From NCBI RefSeq assembly GCF_004795105.1, contig NZ_SSBL01000001.1, forward strand, positions 620,001-684,000: DNA of 64,000 nucleotides, read 5' to 3'. This DNA is from Streptomyces sp. A0642 (GTDB lineage: Bacteria; Actinomycetota; Actinomycetes; Streptomycetales; Streptomycetaceae). The position numbers and the translations under genes were made by a program. Under the pieces are notes generated by a model. That model saw only the letters and a program-made list of their open reading frames with translations. It was not told the origin of the DNA and ran no database searches. Below are positions 44,696-54,001 of the stretch, in pieces (position 1 is the stretch's first letter; each line of letters opens with the position of its first letter).

Positions 44696-46303
44696 TCACC
44701 TCTGCGGGGGAGCGGACAGGGCAGCGAAGTAGCCCGCCACGGCCTCCGCCGTGCCGGCCAGCGGGAATCGTGCGCCGAGATGACCGTCCGGGCGCACGAG
44801 GAAGCCGGTCGGGCCGTCGGGACGGTAGAGCCGCGCGAACTCACCGGCGGCATCGCGGTACGCCGGAGTGTCCGGCGGCGCGTCCCGGCCGACGACGGTG
44901 ACCGTGTGCAGCCCGCCCGCGTCGACCACGCCGGCGTCGGCGATCTTCTCCCCGTACAGCAACAACACGTGCCCCGTGAGTTCCCGCAGGACGTCGAGCA
45001 GGCGCAACGGGTAGGCGGCCACCGGTGTGGTCAGGCCCGCGCAGTCAGGGGCCCGGTCGCCGGGCTGGGGTGCGTCGTCCGGCCCGTACGGAGCCGTGGC
45101 GAGCGGGCCGTCCCGGTACCCCACGAGCAACTGGGCCTCGCGGAGCATCAGTGTCTCCAGGTCATCGGCGTCGTTCTCGATGCCCTTGGTCGCGTGCCGG
45201 ACGGTCCGGCCGACGACCTCCTCGCCCACCGGGCGGCGTTCGGCGTCGTAGCTGGTGAGCAGGGCGGGTCCGGCCTCTCCGCGGACGACGAGGGCGATCT
45301 TCCAGGCCAGGTTGCAGGCGTCCTGGATGCCGGTGTTCATGCCCTGCGCCCCCGTGGGCGGATGGATGTGGGCGGCATCGCCGGCGACGAAGACCCGGCC
45401 GTCGCCGTACCGGTCGACGATGCGGTGGCTGATGCGGAAGACGGAGGCCCAGCGCATGCCGGACAGGGTCGCTGACCTGGGAGCCAGGCGGTCGACCACG
45501 GCCTGGATGTCGGAGAGCTCCGGAACGTGTCCCCGTCCTCCCTCCAGCCCGTGCGCCACCTCGTCCCCCTCCGCGGCCGCGGCGGAGAGTTCCGGCGGCA
45601 CCAGCATGGACATCCGGTAGCGGCCGGATCCGGGAAGGGGGATGCAGACCAGCAGGTCATCGGTGGAGCCGTCCTCGCCGACGTGGCTGGCGCGCACCCC
45701 GTAGCCGTGCGGCAGGTCCCAGTCGGCCACGACGTCGGCCAGCATGTACTCCTCGGTGAACGCCCCGCCCTCGAACGAGAGCCCCAGCCCCTTGCGTACG
45801 GTGCTGTGCGCCCCGTCGCAGCCGATCAGGAACCGGCAGCGCACCTCCTCGTCGCCTCCGGCATCGCTGCTGAGCCGTGCCGTGACGCCGTCCGCGTCCT
45901 GGGCGAACGACATCAGCCCGGTCCCGCGCTCGATACGGGTGCCCAGACCCGCCACGTACTCCTCGAGGATGCGCTCCGTCTCGTACTGCGGAAGTGCGGC
46001 GAAGCCGTAGGGCACCTCGGGCGGCAGCGCGAGATCGATCCGCGCCACCTCGCTCCCGTTGACGTGGATCAGCTGGCCGCGCATCGGGACGGCGGCCTCC
46101 AGCACGGTCCGCACCAGGCCCATCCGGTCCCAGATCTCCAGGGTGCGCGGCTGGATGCCGACGGCCTTGGCGTACGGGAGCCGGGCCGGCAGCTTGTCGA
46201 TCAGGCGGCACGACACACCGCGACGGCGCAGCTCGGCGGCCGCGCTCAGCCCGACGGGTCCCGCGCCCGCGATCAGTACGTCGGTGGAATGGGCGTGCGC
46301 CAC
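44696..46303 (-). CDS. FAD-dependent aromatic monooxygenase
   Basis: A 535-residue flavoprotein hydroxylase of the FAD_binding_3 group (PheA/TcmG/RdmE-like). Dinucleotide motif VLIAGAGPVGLSAAAELRRRG at residues 9-29 (GxGxxG core), DG motif CRFLIGCDGAHSTVRK, and GD motif VFVAGDAAHIHPPTGAQGMN. The C-terminal thioredoxin-like tail (VLLLYGEKIADAG) fits dimeric members. It hydroxylates a phenolic or polyketide-like substrate using NAD(P)H and oxygen; the actual substrate is unknown. A helicase scrap separates it from a sphingomyelinase gene. Confidence 0.92.
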   Translation of the reverse strand: MAHAHSTDVLIAGAGPVGLSAAAELRRRGVSCRLIDKLPARLPYAKAVGIQPRTLEIWDRMGLVRTVLEAAVPMRGQLIHVNGSEVARIDLALPPEVPYGFAALPQYETERILEEYVAGLGTRIERGTGLMSFAQDADGVTARLSSDAGGDEEVRCRFLIGCDGAHSTVRKGLGLSFEGGAFTEEYMLADVVADWDLPHGYGVRASHVGEDGSTDDLLVCIPLPGSGRYRMSMLVPPELSAAAAEGDEVAHGLEGGRGHVPELSDIQAVVDRLAPRSATLSGMRWASVFRISHRIVDRYGDGRVFVAGDAAHIHPPTGAQGMNTGIQDACNLAWKIALVVRGEAGPALLTSYDAERRPVGEEVVGRTVRHATKGIENDADDLETLMLREAQLLVGYRDGPLATAPYGPDDAPQPGDRAPDCAGLTTPVAAYPLRLLDVLRELTGHVLLLYGEKIADAGVVDAGGLHTVTVVGRDAPPDTPAYRDAAGEFARLYRPDGPTGFLVRPDGHLGARFPLAGTAEAVAGYFAALSAPPQR

Positions 46304-46443
46304 GGATGCCTCCCGGTGCCTGGCCCCGAAAGATTGCTCATCCCATGGTCGCCCGGGGCGGTGCGGGCGGCGAGCCGGGGGAGCGGGGGGTGGGTTCCAC
46401 CCCGGCGTCGACCAGGAACGCAGCGATTCACCTCGACGGGTGT

Positions 46444-46560
46444 CATGGCCCGGAGATACGGCAGACCGCCCTCGCCCCCACCGAGGACCGCGACGGAGCG
46501 GAACTCCAGGCCTTTGGACGCGTGCATCGTCCCCACCCGCACGGCGGCGAGTGGAGGGCC
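46444..46560 (-). pseudogene. Remnant of UvrD/Rep-type helicase
   Basis: About 39 codons on the minus strand read like helicase motifs V and Va of UvrD-type enzymes: VRVGTMHASKGLEF, then SVAVLGGGEGGLP. No helicase sequence is found on either side: the sphingomyelinase gene lies to the right and unrelated sequence runs to the monooxygenase on the left. It is a short scrap of a lost gene. Confidence 0.6.
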
Positions 46561-46582
46561 GGCCAGCCCTCCACCCCGCTGA

Positions 46583-47566
46583 TCACCGCCCCGAGGCCAC
46601 CACCGGGTAGTGGTCCGAGAGGTTGGTGTACGTGTATTCCGTGCCCCAGCTGGAAACGGTCCAGGGCGCGCTGTCCTCCTTGACGACCTCGTTCGTCCAT
46701 CCCGCCGGCTTCGCGTGGCCCGCACGGTGCAGCACGTAGTCGAGGTCCTCGCGCGGGTCGTCGGGGTAGCGGTCGGCGGCGATCGAGTTGTCCTGCGTGT
46801 CGAAGGAGTACGGGTGCCCGGTGCGTGCGTCGGCACCGGTCAGACCGGCGTTCGCCAGCAGCGACGCGTACTCGGGGGAGCGGGAGTCGACGTTGAGGTC
46901 GCCGGCCACGATGACCTGCTCGGACGCCGGGATGTTCTTCGCGTCGAGGAACGCGTCGATCTGCCGGAACTGCCGGCCCCGGATCTCCGCCGCCTCGCCC
47001 GCACCGCATCCCGGGTCCGTGGACTGGGTGTGCGTTCCGACGATGTGCACCCGGACGCCGTTCACGTTCAGTTCGGCATAGGCGAAGCCCTTGTTGGACC
47101 ACCAGTCGCTGCCGCAGGCGTCCTTGTAGATGTGCTGCTCCTGCCGGACGATCGGCCACTTGCTGAGGACGGTGACGCCGCCGTCCTCGGGTGTCGTGGC
47201 GGAATAGGACCCGCTGGTGGCGTCCCATCCGCTCCTGCTCCGGCCGACCACCGGGGTGTGGTACGGGTATGCGGCCGAGGCGCCCGCCGTCAGCGCGTCC
47301 GACGAGGCGTTGTCGAATGCCTCCTGGAGCACGACGACGTCGTTGCCGCGGAAGAACGCGGTCTTCGGTACCTCCGCCGTCCGGTGGGCCTGGCCCCAGT
47401 TCGGGTACAGGCCGGTGCTCATCAGGAACGTGTTGTACGTGAGCACCCGCAGGGACGGGGTGCCGGCGGCGGCCGACGCGTGCGGGGCACCGGCGGTCAG
47501 GGTGACGGCGGCGAGCGCGGCGGACACGGTCACGCCGGCGATGCGGCGAAGCGCGGAGTGGGGCAC
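46583..47566 (-). CDS. Secreted sphingomyelinase C-like phosphodiesterase
   Basis: A 327-residue exonuclease-endonuclease-phosphatase-fold enzyme. Signal peptide about 1-33 (cleavage near ASAAAG). Active-site motifs: LTYNTFLMS (Asn), VVLQEAFDN (metal Glu), IVGTHTQSTD, VIVAGDLNVDSRS (Asp, Asn) and the C-terminal NLSDHYPVVA (Asp-His pair). Two Cys in the middle may form the known disulfide. It would hydrolyse sphingomyelin or related phospholipids outside the cell. Confidence 0.92.
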   Translation of the reverse strand: MPHSALRRIAGVTVSAALAAVTLTAGAPHASAAAGTPSLRVLTYNTFLMSTGLYPNWGQAHRTAEVPKTAFFRGNDVVVLQEAFDNASSDALTAGASAAYPYHTPVVGRSRSGWDATSGSYSATTPEDGGVTVLSKWPIVRQEQHIYKDACGSDWWSNKGFAYAELNVNGVRVHIVGTHTQSTDPGCGAGEAAEIRGRQFRQIDAFLDAKNIPASEQVIVAGDLNVDSRSPEYASLLANAGLTGADARTGHPYSFDTQDNSIAADRYPDDPREDLDYVLHRAGHAKPAGWTNEVVKEDSAPWTVSSWGTEYTYTNLSDHYPVVASGR

Positions 47567-47757
47567 CTGGACTCCTGATTCTGCTGCAGCAGTTGGGGGG
47601 CGGTGAGGTCCTGCCCCATAAAACCAGGGGGAGTTACCCGTGGGTAGACGGCGGGTGCCGGGAGTCCTTCCCGCCGCCGTCCATCAGGGGGCCGTGATCG
47701 AGTTCGACGGGACTGGATACTGGCCCTCAACCCAGGCACGGATGAGGGGCACGACCA

Positions 47758-48267
47758 ATGACCGATGACACGCGCACAGGGCCGCCCAGTTTCGGCAGCG
47801 AACGCGACATGCTGCGGGCCTTCCTCGACTACCACCGCGCCACCCTCGCCATGAAGTGCGAAGGGCTCACGGACGAGGAGCTGCGGCAGCAGTCGATGCC
47901 GCCGTCCACGCTTTCGCTGCTCGGCCTGGTGCGGCACATGGCGGAGGTGGAGCGTGCCTGGTTCCGTCGCGTGTTCGAAGACCACGACGCGCCCATGGTC
48001 TGGTCCGACAAGATCGACTTTCAGGCAGCGTACGACGCGAGTGCGTCGACCAGGGACGAGGCGTTCGGGGCCTGGGAGGCCGAGGTGGAGAACTCGCGCC
48101 GTGTCGAGCGGGAGGCCGAGTCCCTGGACCAGGCCGGGTATCAGCCGCGATGGGGCGAGGACGTGTCGCTGCGGATGGTCATGGTGCACGTGCTTCTGGA
48201 GTACGGCCGCCACAACGGGCACGCGGACTTTCTGCGGGAGGGCGTCGACGGGACCGTCGGCGCCTGA
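47758..48267 (+). CDS. DinB/DUF664-family protein
   Basis: A 169-residue four-helix-bundle metalloprotein. The three metal ligands fit His in GLVRHMAEVERAWF and the two His in LLEYGRHNGHADFLRE. DUF664 members are relatives of mycothiol S-transferases. The start is ATG with GAGGGG about 12 bases upstream. The thiol substrate is unknown. Confidence 0.9.
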   Translation: MTDDTRTGPPSFGSERDMLRAFLDYHRATLAMKCEGLTDEELRQQSMPPSTLSLLGLVRHMAEVERAWFRRVFEDHDAPMVWSDKIDFQAAYDASASTRDEAFGAWEAEVENSRRVEREAESLDQAGYQPRWGEDVSLRMVMVHVLLEYGRHNGHADFLREGVDGTVGA

Positions 48268-48361
48268 GCCGGGAGTCCGTGGGAAGACCGTCGTCCCGCT
48301 GAAGGACTGCAAGGGCGGTGAAGAACCGCAGGGCGTGGAAGGACTGCGAGGGCGAGCCGGG

Positions 48362-49006
48362 TCACCGCCTCGCCGCGTACACGATCAGGTTGTCGACCGG
48401 ATGCCCCTGGGCGTCGAACGCGCCGTCACAGGTGATCAGCCGCAGGGCCCGGTCCTTGGTGGGCCCGTAGACGCGGTTGGTGGGGAACGCGGTCTTGCTC
48501 GCCGTCTCGCGGCCGGTGACCTCGAAGTGGACCTCGGCGCCCTTGGCGTCCCGGACGGTGATGTCCGCACCCTTGGTGATCTTCTTCAGGTCGTGGAAGA
48601 CGGCCCGGCCGAGACGGGTGTCGTTGTGGCCGATCAGTACGGCCGGTCCCTGCTCGCCGGGGACGGGCCCTCCGGTGTACCAGCCGACCGTCATGCCCTT
48701 CTCGGCGGGCGGCACCTCGACCGTGCCGTCGGTGTTCAGGCCGAGTCGCATGATGTCGCTGTCCACCCCGAGGGAGGGGATGGAGACGTGGACCGGCGGC
48801 TGCGCGGGGTCCTTCGCCGGGCGGGTGTCCGTGGCTCCGGCGTCAGCGGTGCCCACCGCGGTGGGGGTGCGCTCCACGCCGGCCGGGGACTTCGACGGCG
48901 AGGCGCCGGAGCATCCCGTGAGCGCGGGAAACGCGGTCAGCGCGAGGCAGGCGTACACCGGCAGAGCGGTGCGGACACGCCAAAGGGAAGGAGTGGTACG
49001 GGACAT
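48362..49006 (-). CDS. Class F sortase
   Basis: A 214-residue transpeptidase that anchors proteins at the cell surface. N-terminal lipobox-like sequence (ALTGCSG, Cys at about residue 32) or uncleaved anchor, then the sortase barrel: catalytic His in LIGHNDTRLGRAVFHDL, catalytic Cys in LRLITCDGAF and a C-terminal Arg region NLIVYAARR. ATG 49006 has AGGAG 9 bases upstream. It follows a small surface protein gene and a two-component system in the same orientation. Confidence 0.9.
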   Translation of the reverse strand: MSRTTPSLWRVRTALPVYACLALTAFPALTGCSGASPSKSPAGVERTPTAVGTADAGATDTRPAKDPAQPPVHVSIPSLGVDSDIMRLGLNTDGTVEVPPAEKGMTVGWYTGGPVPGEQGPAVLIGHNDTRLGRAVFHDLKKITKGADITVRDAKGAEVHFEVTGRETASKTAFPTNRVYGPTKDRALRLITCDGAFDAQGHPVDNLIVYAARR

Positions 49007-49128
49007 GAGGACGGGCTCCTGAAATGATCGGGCGACGGCGGACGGGGACCGCGATGACGGTGGCGACGGCAGTGGCGCCGCCCCGGTGAAGGGCGGCGCC
49101 ACTGCGGGTTGTCCGGCTGTGGGACTGG

Positions 49129-49551
49129 TCAGCCGTTGCGGCGGCCGGTGTGGCGACGGCGCAGGACGACCGTGCCGGCGCCGGCGACCAGCAGCGCGGC
49201 CACGGCGGAACCGGTGATGGCCGCCGTGTTGTCACTCGGCGAACCGCCCGGCTCCTCACCCGCGGCGACACCGCCCCGGGGCGTGACCGCAGGGGCCTGC
49301 GACGGCGCGGCCGACGGGGCGGTCCTGGGCGTCGGGCTGTCGCCCGCGGCCACGCCACCGCGCGGCACTTCGGACGGGACGGCGGTGGAGGGCCCCCGGG
49401 AGGGCTCGGTGCTCGGCGACGCGGGTGCGGCCGACGGGGCGACCGTGGGCGCGGGGGAGGAGTCGGCGAACGCCGCGGTGGCGGGGACGCACACCGCGCC
49501 GAGCGCGACAGCGGTGAGGACGGCGGTACGCAGAGACGTACGCAGGGGCAT
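49129..49551 (-). CDS. Pro/Ala/Ser-rich surface protein, likely sortase substrate
   Basis: A 140-residue protein: signal peptide (cleavage near AFADSS, residue about 30), a low-complexity Pro/Ala/Ser/Thr stretch with two copies of PRGGVAAG (DNA copies in the middle of the gene), and a C-terminal helix (AVAALLVAGAGTVV) followed by LRRRHTGRRNG. This is the layout of a wall-anchored protein, yet no LPxTG or LAxTG is seen. The downstream sortase makes it the natural partner. ATG 49551 is preferred on spacing to GGAG. Confidence 0.7.
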   Translation of the reverse strand: MPLRTSLRTAVLTAVALGAVCVPATAAFADSSPAPTVAPSAAPASPSTEPSRGPSTAVPSEVPRGGVAAGDSPTPRTAPSAAPSQAPAVTPRGGVAAGEEPGGSPSDNTAAITGSAVAALLVAGAGTVVLRRRHTGRRNG

Positions 49552-49677
49552 GAACATGGCTCCGTTCCAGGTCGGCCTCGACGGCGGCCGCGGTGCGGGG
49601 GCGCACCGCGGCGCGAGGCGTGCCGACAGGCTGGCGCGAAGTTATGAAGAAGCTGTCAGAACGCTGTGGTCATCGCA

Positions 49678-51768
49678 TCAGGGCTGTACCGGAGCGTCCT
49701 GGGTGCCGCCGGGGGCGCCGGCCCCGACCGCGCTTCCCGGGCGGTCGGCCGGAAGGCGCAGGGTGAACACCGAGCCCTCGCCCGGCACGCTCACCGCCGT
49801 GGCCGAGCCGCCGTGTGCCTCCGCGAGTTTCCGTACGATCGCCAGCCCGAGCCCGCTGCCTCCGGTGCGGCGGCTGCGGGACTTCTCGCCGCGCCAGAAG
49901 CGGTCGAAGACGTGGACCAGGTCCTCGGCCGGAATGCCGCTGCCCGTGTCCGCGACGTCCACCAGGACCGCGTCGCCCGCCTCGGAGGCGTACGCGCGCA
50001 GGGTGACCGTCCCGCCGGACGGGGTGTGCCGGACCGCGTTCGAGACCAGATTGCCGACGGCCTGCCGGAGCCGGACCGGATCGGCCGTCAGCCCGGGTAC
50101 GGGACGGTCCTGCGATGACGGCGGCACGGTCAGGGCCACTCCGGCCGTCTCGGCGCGGGCCAGGTGCGCGGCCGCGACCTGACCCAGCAACTCCTCGATG
50201 CGCACCGGCTCCCAACGCAGCCGCAGGGCGCCCGCGTCGGCCTGGGCCAGGTCCTGAAGGTCGTCGATGATGTGCTGCAGCTGCACGGCCTCCTCGTGCA
50301 GGGAGGCGATGAACGACGGGTCCGGATCGGCCACCCCGTCCTGCGCGGCCTCCAGCCAGCCACGGATGTTGCTGAGCGGGGTGCGCAGCTCATGGGCGAC
50401 ATCGCTGACCATCGCCTTGCGCTGGGCCTCCAGCCGGGCACGGTGGGCGGACATGTCGTTGAACGTGGCGGCGAGCCGCCCGATCTCGTTGTCCGCGGTG
50501 ACCAGCACCGGGGCGGTGTCCTCCCCGTCACGCATCCGCTGGGCGGCACCCGTCAGGGCCCGCAGAGGGCGGACGAGCCGGGCCCCGACGAGGACGGACG
50601 CACCGACGGTGAGGGCGAGGACGAGCGCGGCCGCGCCGGCGATCCTGGCGGTGTTCGCGGGGGAGAGGTCGAAGCCGGGGACCGTGGCGCCGCCGGTGTC
50701 ACTGATGAACAGCAGGGCGGGCGAGGCGACGTACGAGCTGAGCTGCTCGCGCCGGGCCGTCCCCACGCAGGAGGCGATGGCCCGGTCGTCCTCGCCCGTT
50801 CCGACGGCGGGCGAGGGACTGGCACTCGGCATGACCCCGGGCGCATCGGTCGGTGTGGGCCTCGACGCGGTTTCGGGCCCGACGGGAGCCGCGGCGCGCG
50901 GCGCCTCGCTCGGCACCGTGGTGGGCGCCGTGGTGGGCACGGGTTCCTGACTCTGCCCCCAGGACAGGTCGAGCTTCAGATGGACGCCGCTGCGGTCCTG
51001 ACGCTTCAGACAGGCGTCGGTCAGCTGGTTGAGCGCCTTCAGGGCCTTCTTCTCCGTGGCCGTCGGGGTGTCGAGCGCGTCGGTGGTGCAACGCGTTCCC
51101 GCCAGCCGCTCGGGATCGTTGCCCACCACCTGGATCATCGGGCGCCCGCTCGCGGTGCGTACGACGTCCGAGGCGATCCCGGACTCGCTGAGGCAGGCCA
51201 CACCCCGGTCCGCGATCTGCCGCAACGCCGTGCGCTCCGCCGCCGGCAGCCGGAACGGCCCGACCGCGCGGGGATCGACCCGGTCCGCCGGGGCACCGGA
51301 CGGTCCCGCGTTCTCCGCGGCCAGCGCGGTGTCCACCGACAGCGGGTCCACGATCGCCGACGCCTGCGCCGGCAGCGCGGCGGCCTTCTCCGGGGCGGCC
51401 GAGTCGGCGAGCGGCGTGCGCTGTTCGGTGGTCAGTGCGATCCTCCGGCCGGACTGCTCGGCCAGGTCGCGCACGGTCTCCCCGACACCGTCCCACGTGG
51501 GATGAGCCGCAGCGTAGCCGAGCAGGCTGTGGTAGATCCGGGCGTCGGCGGTGAGGTTCTGCCCCTGTTCCTGAAGGATCGCGCCGGACGTCGTCTGGAC
51601 GGCGAGCCAGGCCGTCGCGGCGACCGAACACGCCGCCACCAGCGCGGATACGGCCAGCAGCCGCGCGAACAGGCTCTTGCGCAGCGGCAGTCGCGTCCGC
51701 GGCGACTCGGACTGCGGTGCGGCGCCGCGCGATGCGCGCCCGGGGCGCCCCGCGCTACGACGAGGCAC
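49678..51768 (-). CDS. Two-component sensor histidine kinase
   Basis: A 696-residue kinase. TM1 at about 35-57, then an extracellular domain of about 320 residues with four Cys and a Pro/Thr/Ser-rich stretch (residues about 270-330), TM2 (AGAAALVLALTVGASVLVGA), HAMP, HisKA with the phospho-acceptor His in VSDVAHELRTPLSNIRGW, and an HATPase_c domain (N box GNLVSNAVRHTP, G1 VADTGSG, G2 SGLGLAIV). GTG start overlaps the response regulator by 14 bases. The sortase and surface protein genes downstream suggest cell-envelope sensing. Confidence 0.94.
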   Translation of the reverse strand: MPRRSAGRPGRASRGAAPQSESPRTRLPLRKSLFARLLAVSALVAACSVAATAWLAVQTTSGAILQEQGQNLTADARIYHSLLGYAAAHPTWDGVGETVRDLAEQSGRRIALTTEQRTPLADSAAPEKAAALPAQASAIVDPLSVDTALAAENAGPSGAPADRVDPRAVGPFRLPAAERTALRQIADRGVACLSESGIASDVVRTASGRPMIQVVGNDPERLAGTRCTTDALDTPTATEKKALKALNQLTDACLKRQDRSGVHLKLDLSWGQSQEPVPTTAPTTVPSEAPRAAAPVGPETASRPTPTDAPGVMPSASPSPAVGTGEDDRAIASCVGTARREQLSSYVASPALLFISDTGGATVPGFDLSPANTARIAGAAALVLALTVGASVLVGARLVRPLRALTGAAQRMRDGEDTAPVLVTADNEIGRLAATFNDMSAHRARLEAQRKAMVSDVAHELRTPLSNIRGWLEAAQDGVADPDPSFIASLHEEAVQLQHIIDDLQDLAQADAGALRLRWEPVRIEELLGQVAAAHLARAETAGVALTVPPSSQDRPVPGLTADPVRLRQAVGNLVSNAVRHTPSGGTVTLRAYASEAGDAVLVDVADTGSGIPAEDLVHVFDRFWRGEKSRSRRTGGSGLGLAIVRKLAEAHGGSATAVSVPGEGSVFTLRLPADRPGSAVGAGAPGGTQDAPVQP

Positions 51769-52492
51769 GGGCCGCGGCCTTCGCCGGGTCGGTCAGTTTG
51801 TAGCCGACACCGAAGACGGTGAGCAGCCGGGCGGGCCGGCGCGGGGCGGGCTCGATCTTCTTGCGCAGGTTCATGACGTGCACATCGACCGTGCGGTCGC
51901 TGATGTACCGGTCGAAGCCGTGCAGCTCCGCGAGCAGTTGCTGCCGGGAGAAGACGCGGTCGGGCTCGGCCGCCAGGGCGGCGAGGATACGGAACTCGCC
52001 CGGAGTGCAGTCCACCGCCTCGCCGTCGACCGCCACCACGTGCCGGGCGGGATCGACCACCAGTGTCCCGACCCTCAGGACGTCCGCATCCACCGCACCG
52101 GCCGTCTCGGGGCCGGCCGCCGCCCGCCTGCTGCGACGCAGGAGTGTGCGGACCCGGGCCATGAGTTCGCGCGGGCTGTACGGCTTGGTCACGTAGTCGT
52201 CCGCCCCGAGGTCGAGGCCGAGCAGCAGGTCGTCCTCCGTGGTGCGGGCCGTCAGCATCAGCACCGGCAACTCCCGGGCCTCGGCGCGCAGCACGCGTAC
52301 GACGTCCAGTCCGTCGGCCCGGGGCATCATCACGTCGAGGATTAGTAGGTCGGGCTCCCCGTGCCGGACCGCGTCGAGCGCCGCGAGGCCGTCACCGACC
52401 ACGGTGACGGCGTGCCCCTCCCGTTCGAGGTAGCGGCGGAGGAGCTCCGCCTGTTTCTCGTCGTCCTCCGCGATGATCACATGTGCGCACAC
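51755..52492 (-). CDS. OmpR-family response regulator
   Basis: A 245-residue regulator. Receiver domain: acidic pocket IIAEDDEKQ, phospho-acceptor Asp in LLILDVMMPRADG (about residue 52), Thr in MLTART, Lys in YVTKPYS. C-terminal winged helix: TPGEFRILAALA, ISDRTVDVHVMNLRKKIEP. The GTG start at 52492 has no ribosome site in front, so the message may be leaderless. It overlaps and is co-transcribed with the kinase gene. Confidence 0.94.
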   Translation of the reverse strand: MCAHVIIAEDDEKQAELLRRYLEREGHAVTVVGDGLAALDAVRHGEPDLLILDVMMPRADGLDVVRVLRAEARELPVLMLTARTTEDDLLLGLDLGADDYVTKPYSPRELMARVRTLLRRSRRAAAGPETAGAVDADVLRVGTLVVDPARHVVAVDGEAVDCTPGEFRILAALAAEPDRVFSRQQLLAELHGFDRYISDRTVDVHVMNLRKKIEPAPRRPARLLTVFGVGYKLTDPAKAAARASS

Positions 52493-52635
52493 GTGCTCGA
52501 TCGTAGAGGAGTTCGAATGGTGGGTGCCGAGACCTTGCCGTGAGGCCGTGCGAACTGCTCTTGTGTACCCGCAGGTAACAGGCGCGGGCCACGGGCCCGG
52601 GCGACGGAAACGGCGTTCACGGGAGCGGCAGCGCG

Positions 52636-53478
52636 ATGGGGTCACCGGCAGAAAAGGAACACGGGGCCCGGGGCACGCTGCCTGAGCGCCTGCCCGAGGG
52701 ACTGGCCGAGGCGATACGTACGACGGCCGAGGAGATCGCGCAGCAGTTGCGCGCCGCCCCCGACACCGGCGCACCCGTCCCCGGGCTGACATGGACGGTG
52801 GGAGAGGTGGCCGCCCATCTGGCGCAGGCCAACGCGCTGATGGCCGACGTGGCGGCCGGGACCCCCCACACCCATGGCGACGGCACGCCTCAGAGCATCG
52901 CCGCAGCCAACGAAGAGGCGCTCGCGGCATTCCCCGAGCGCGCGGCGGAGCCGCTGGCCGCGCTGATCGTGGCGCAGGCAGCCGCCTTCCTGGACGCGGT
53001 GGCCGGCGGGCACCCGGCGGACGAGACGCTGATGACGCCGATGGGCCCGATGAACCGCGCGGTCCTCGGCTCCTACCTCCTGACGCACATGCTGGGCCAC
53101 GGCTACGACCTGGCCCGCGCACTGAAGCGCCCGCACATGGTCGACCCCGTCCGGGTCCGTCTGACCCTTCCGTTCATGGTCCAAGCCATGCCCCGGGTCG
53201 CCGACACGACCGCCACGGCAGGGCTGAACGCCCGTTACGCGGTTCGGCTGTGGGGCGGCGGACGCTTCGGCGTGACGTTCACCGACGGCACGCCGGTGGT
53301 GAGCCACGAACTGCGGGACCGCCCGGACTGCACGATCTCCCTCGAGCCCGTCACGTTCCTGCTGATGGCGCTGGGCCGCTGCGCCCCGCTGGGCGCCATG
53401 GCGCGCGGGCGGGTCTTCGCGTGGGGCCGCAAGCCGTGGCTGGGACCGCGGTTCCCGGCGTACTTCCAGGCGCCTTGA
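52636..53478 (+). CDS. Maleylpyruvate isomerase-like mycothiol-dependent enzyme
   Basis: A 280-residue protein. N-terminal MDMPI/DinB-like bundle (about 18-150) with metal His residues in GEVAAHLAQANALMAD and LLTHMLGHGYDLARAL, and a C-terminal SCP2-like lid (about 160-280: RVRLTLPFMVQ, CTISLEPVTFLLMALGR). ATG start with GGGAGCGG 8 bases upstream. It faces away from the two-component genes across 143 bp. The substrate is not known. Confidence 0.88.
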   Translation: MGSPAEKEHGARGTLPERLPEGLAEAIRTTAEEIAQQLRAAPDTGAPVPGLTWTVGEVAAHLAQANALMADVAAGTPHTHGDGTPQSIAAANEEALAAFPERAAEPLAALIVAQAAAFLDAVAGGHPADETLMTPMGPMNRAVLGSYLLTHMLGHGYDLARALKRPHMVDPVRVRLTLPFMVQAMPRVADTTATAGLNARYAVRLWGGGRFGVTFTDGTPVVSHELRDRPDCTISLEPVTFLLMALGRCAPLGAMARGRVFAWGRKPWLGPRFPAYFQAP

Positions 53479-53521
53479 GCGGACGGGACACGACGAGGGG
53501 CGTAGTCCGCCGGCGTCGTGC

Positions 53522-54001
53522 TCAGGCCGCCATGGCCACGGACGCCTTGCCCAGCGACGCCCCCCGTGTCCCGGCCGCCTTGCGCTCCCCGAAGACCACC
53601 ACCCGCAGCAGCGCGAACCGCCCGGCGCCCGCGAGCGCCGACGCAGACAGGTAGACGCTCTGCTGGACCAGCGTCGAAGGCTCGGACCGGATCGCGTACA
53701 GGCAGAGCAGCGCCCCGGTCGTGAAGGCGTAGCTCACCGCGACGGTCAGCCCGGACTGAAGGTGCACCGCCCACCCGCTGCGTCCGCTGCGGAAGGAGAC
53801 CCGGCTGTGCAGTTCGGTCGCGATCAGCGTGGACACGACGGTGACCAGAGCGTTGGCCAGGGCCAGCGGCATCCGGTCGTGGAGGAGGACCAGAACACCG
53901 CTGGACGCAACCCCGACCCCGCCACCGCAGATCACAAAGCGCACGAAGGCCGCGAAGGCCGGGTGATGCGGGCGCGTCGGCTGGAGCGAAGGGGCGGTCA
54001 C
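53522..54001 (-). CDS. GtrA-family membrane protein
   Basis: A 159-residue protein with four predicted helices: VRFVICGGGVGVASSGVLVL, ALANALVTVVSTLIATEL, SGLTVAVSYAFTTGALLCLY and a fourth ending RFALLRVVVFGER. The FxxxG start of helix 1 and a basic loop between helices 2 and 3 (HSRVSFRSGRSG) fit GtrA flippase-type proteins that move lipid-linked sugars. GTG start. Confidence 0.88.
   Translation of the reverse strand: MTAPSLQPTRPHHPAFAAFVRFVICGGGVGVASSGVLVLLHDRMPLALANALVTVVSTLIATELHSRVSFRSGRSGWAVHLQSGLTVAVSYAFTTGALLCLYAIRSEPSTLVQQSVYLSASALAGAGRFALLRVVVFGERKAAGTRGASLGKASVAMAA

Noticed and set aside
46273..46836. 187-codon minus-strand gene including helicase motif
   Set aside because: Only about 39 codons resemble a helicase. 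The rest overlaps the sphingomyelinase and monooxygenase genes and is low-complexity, so it is treated as a remnant.
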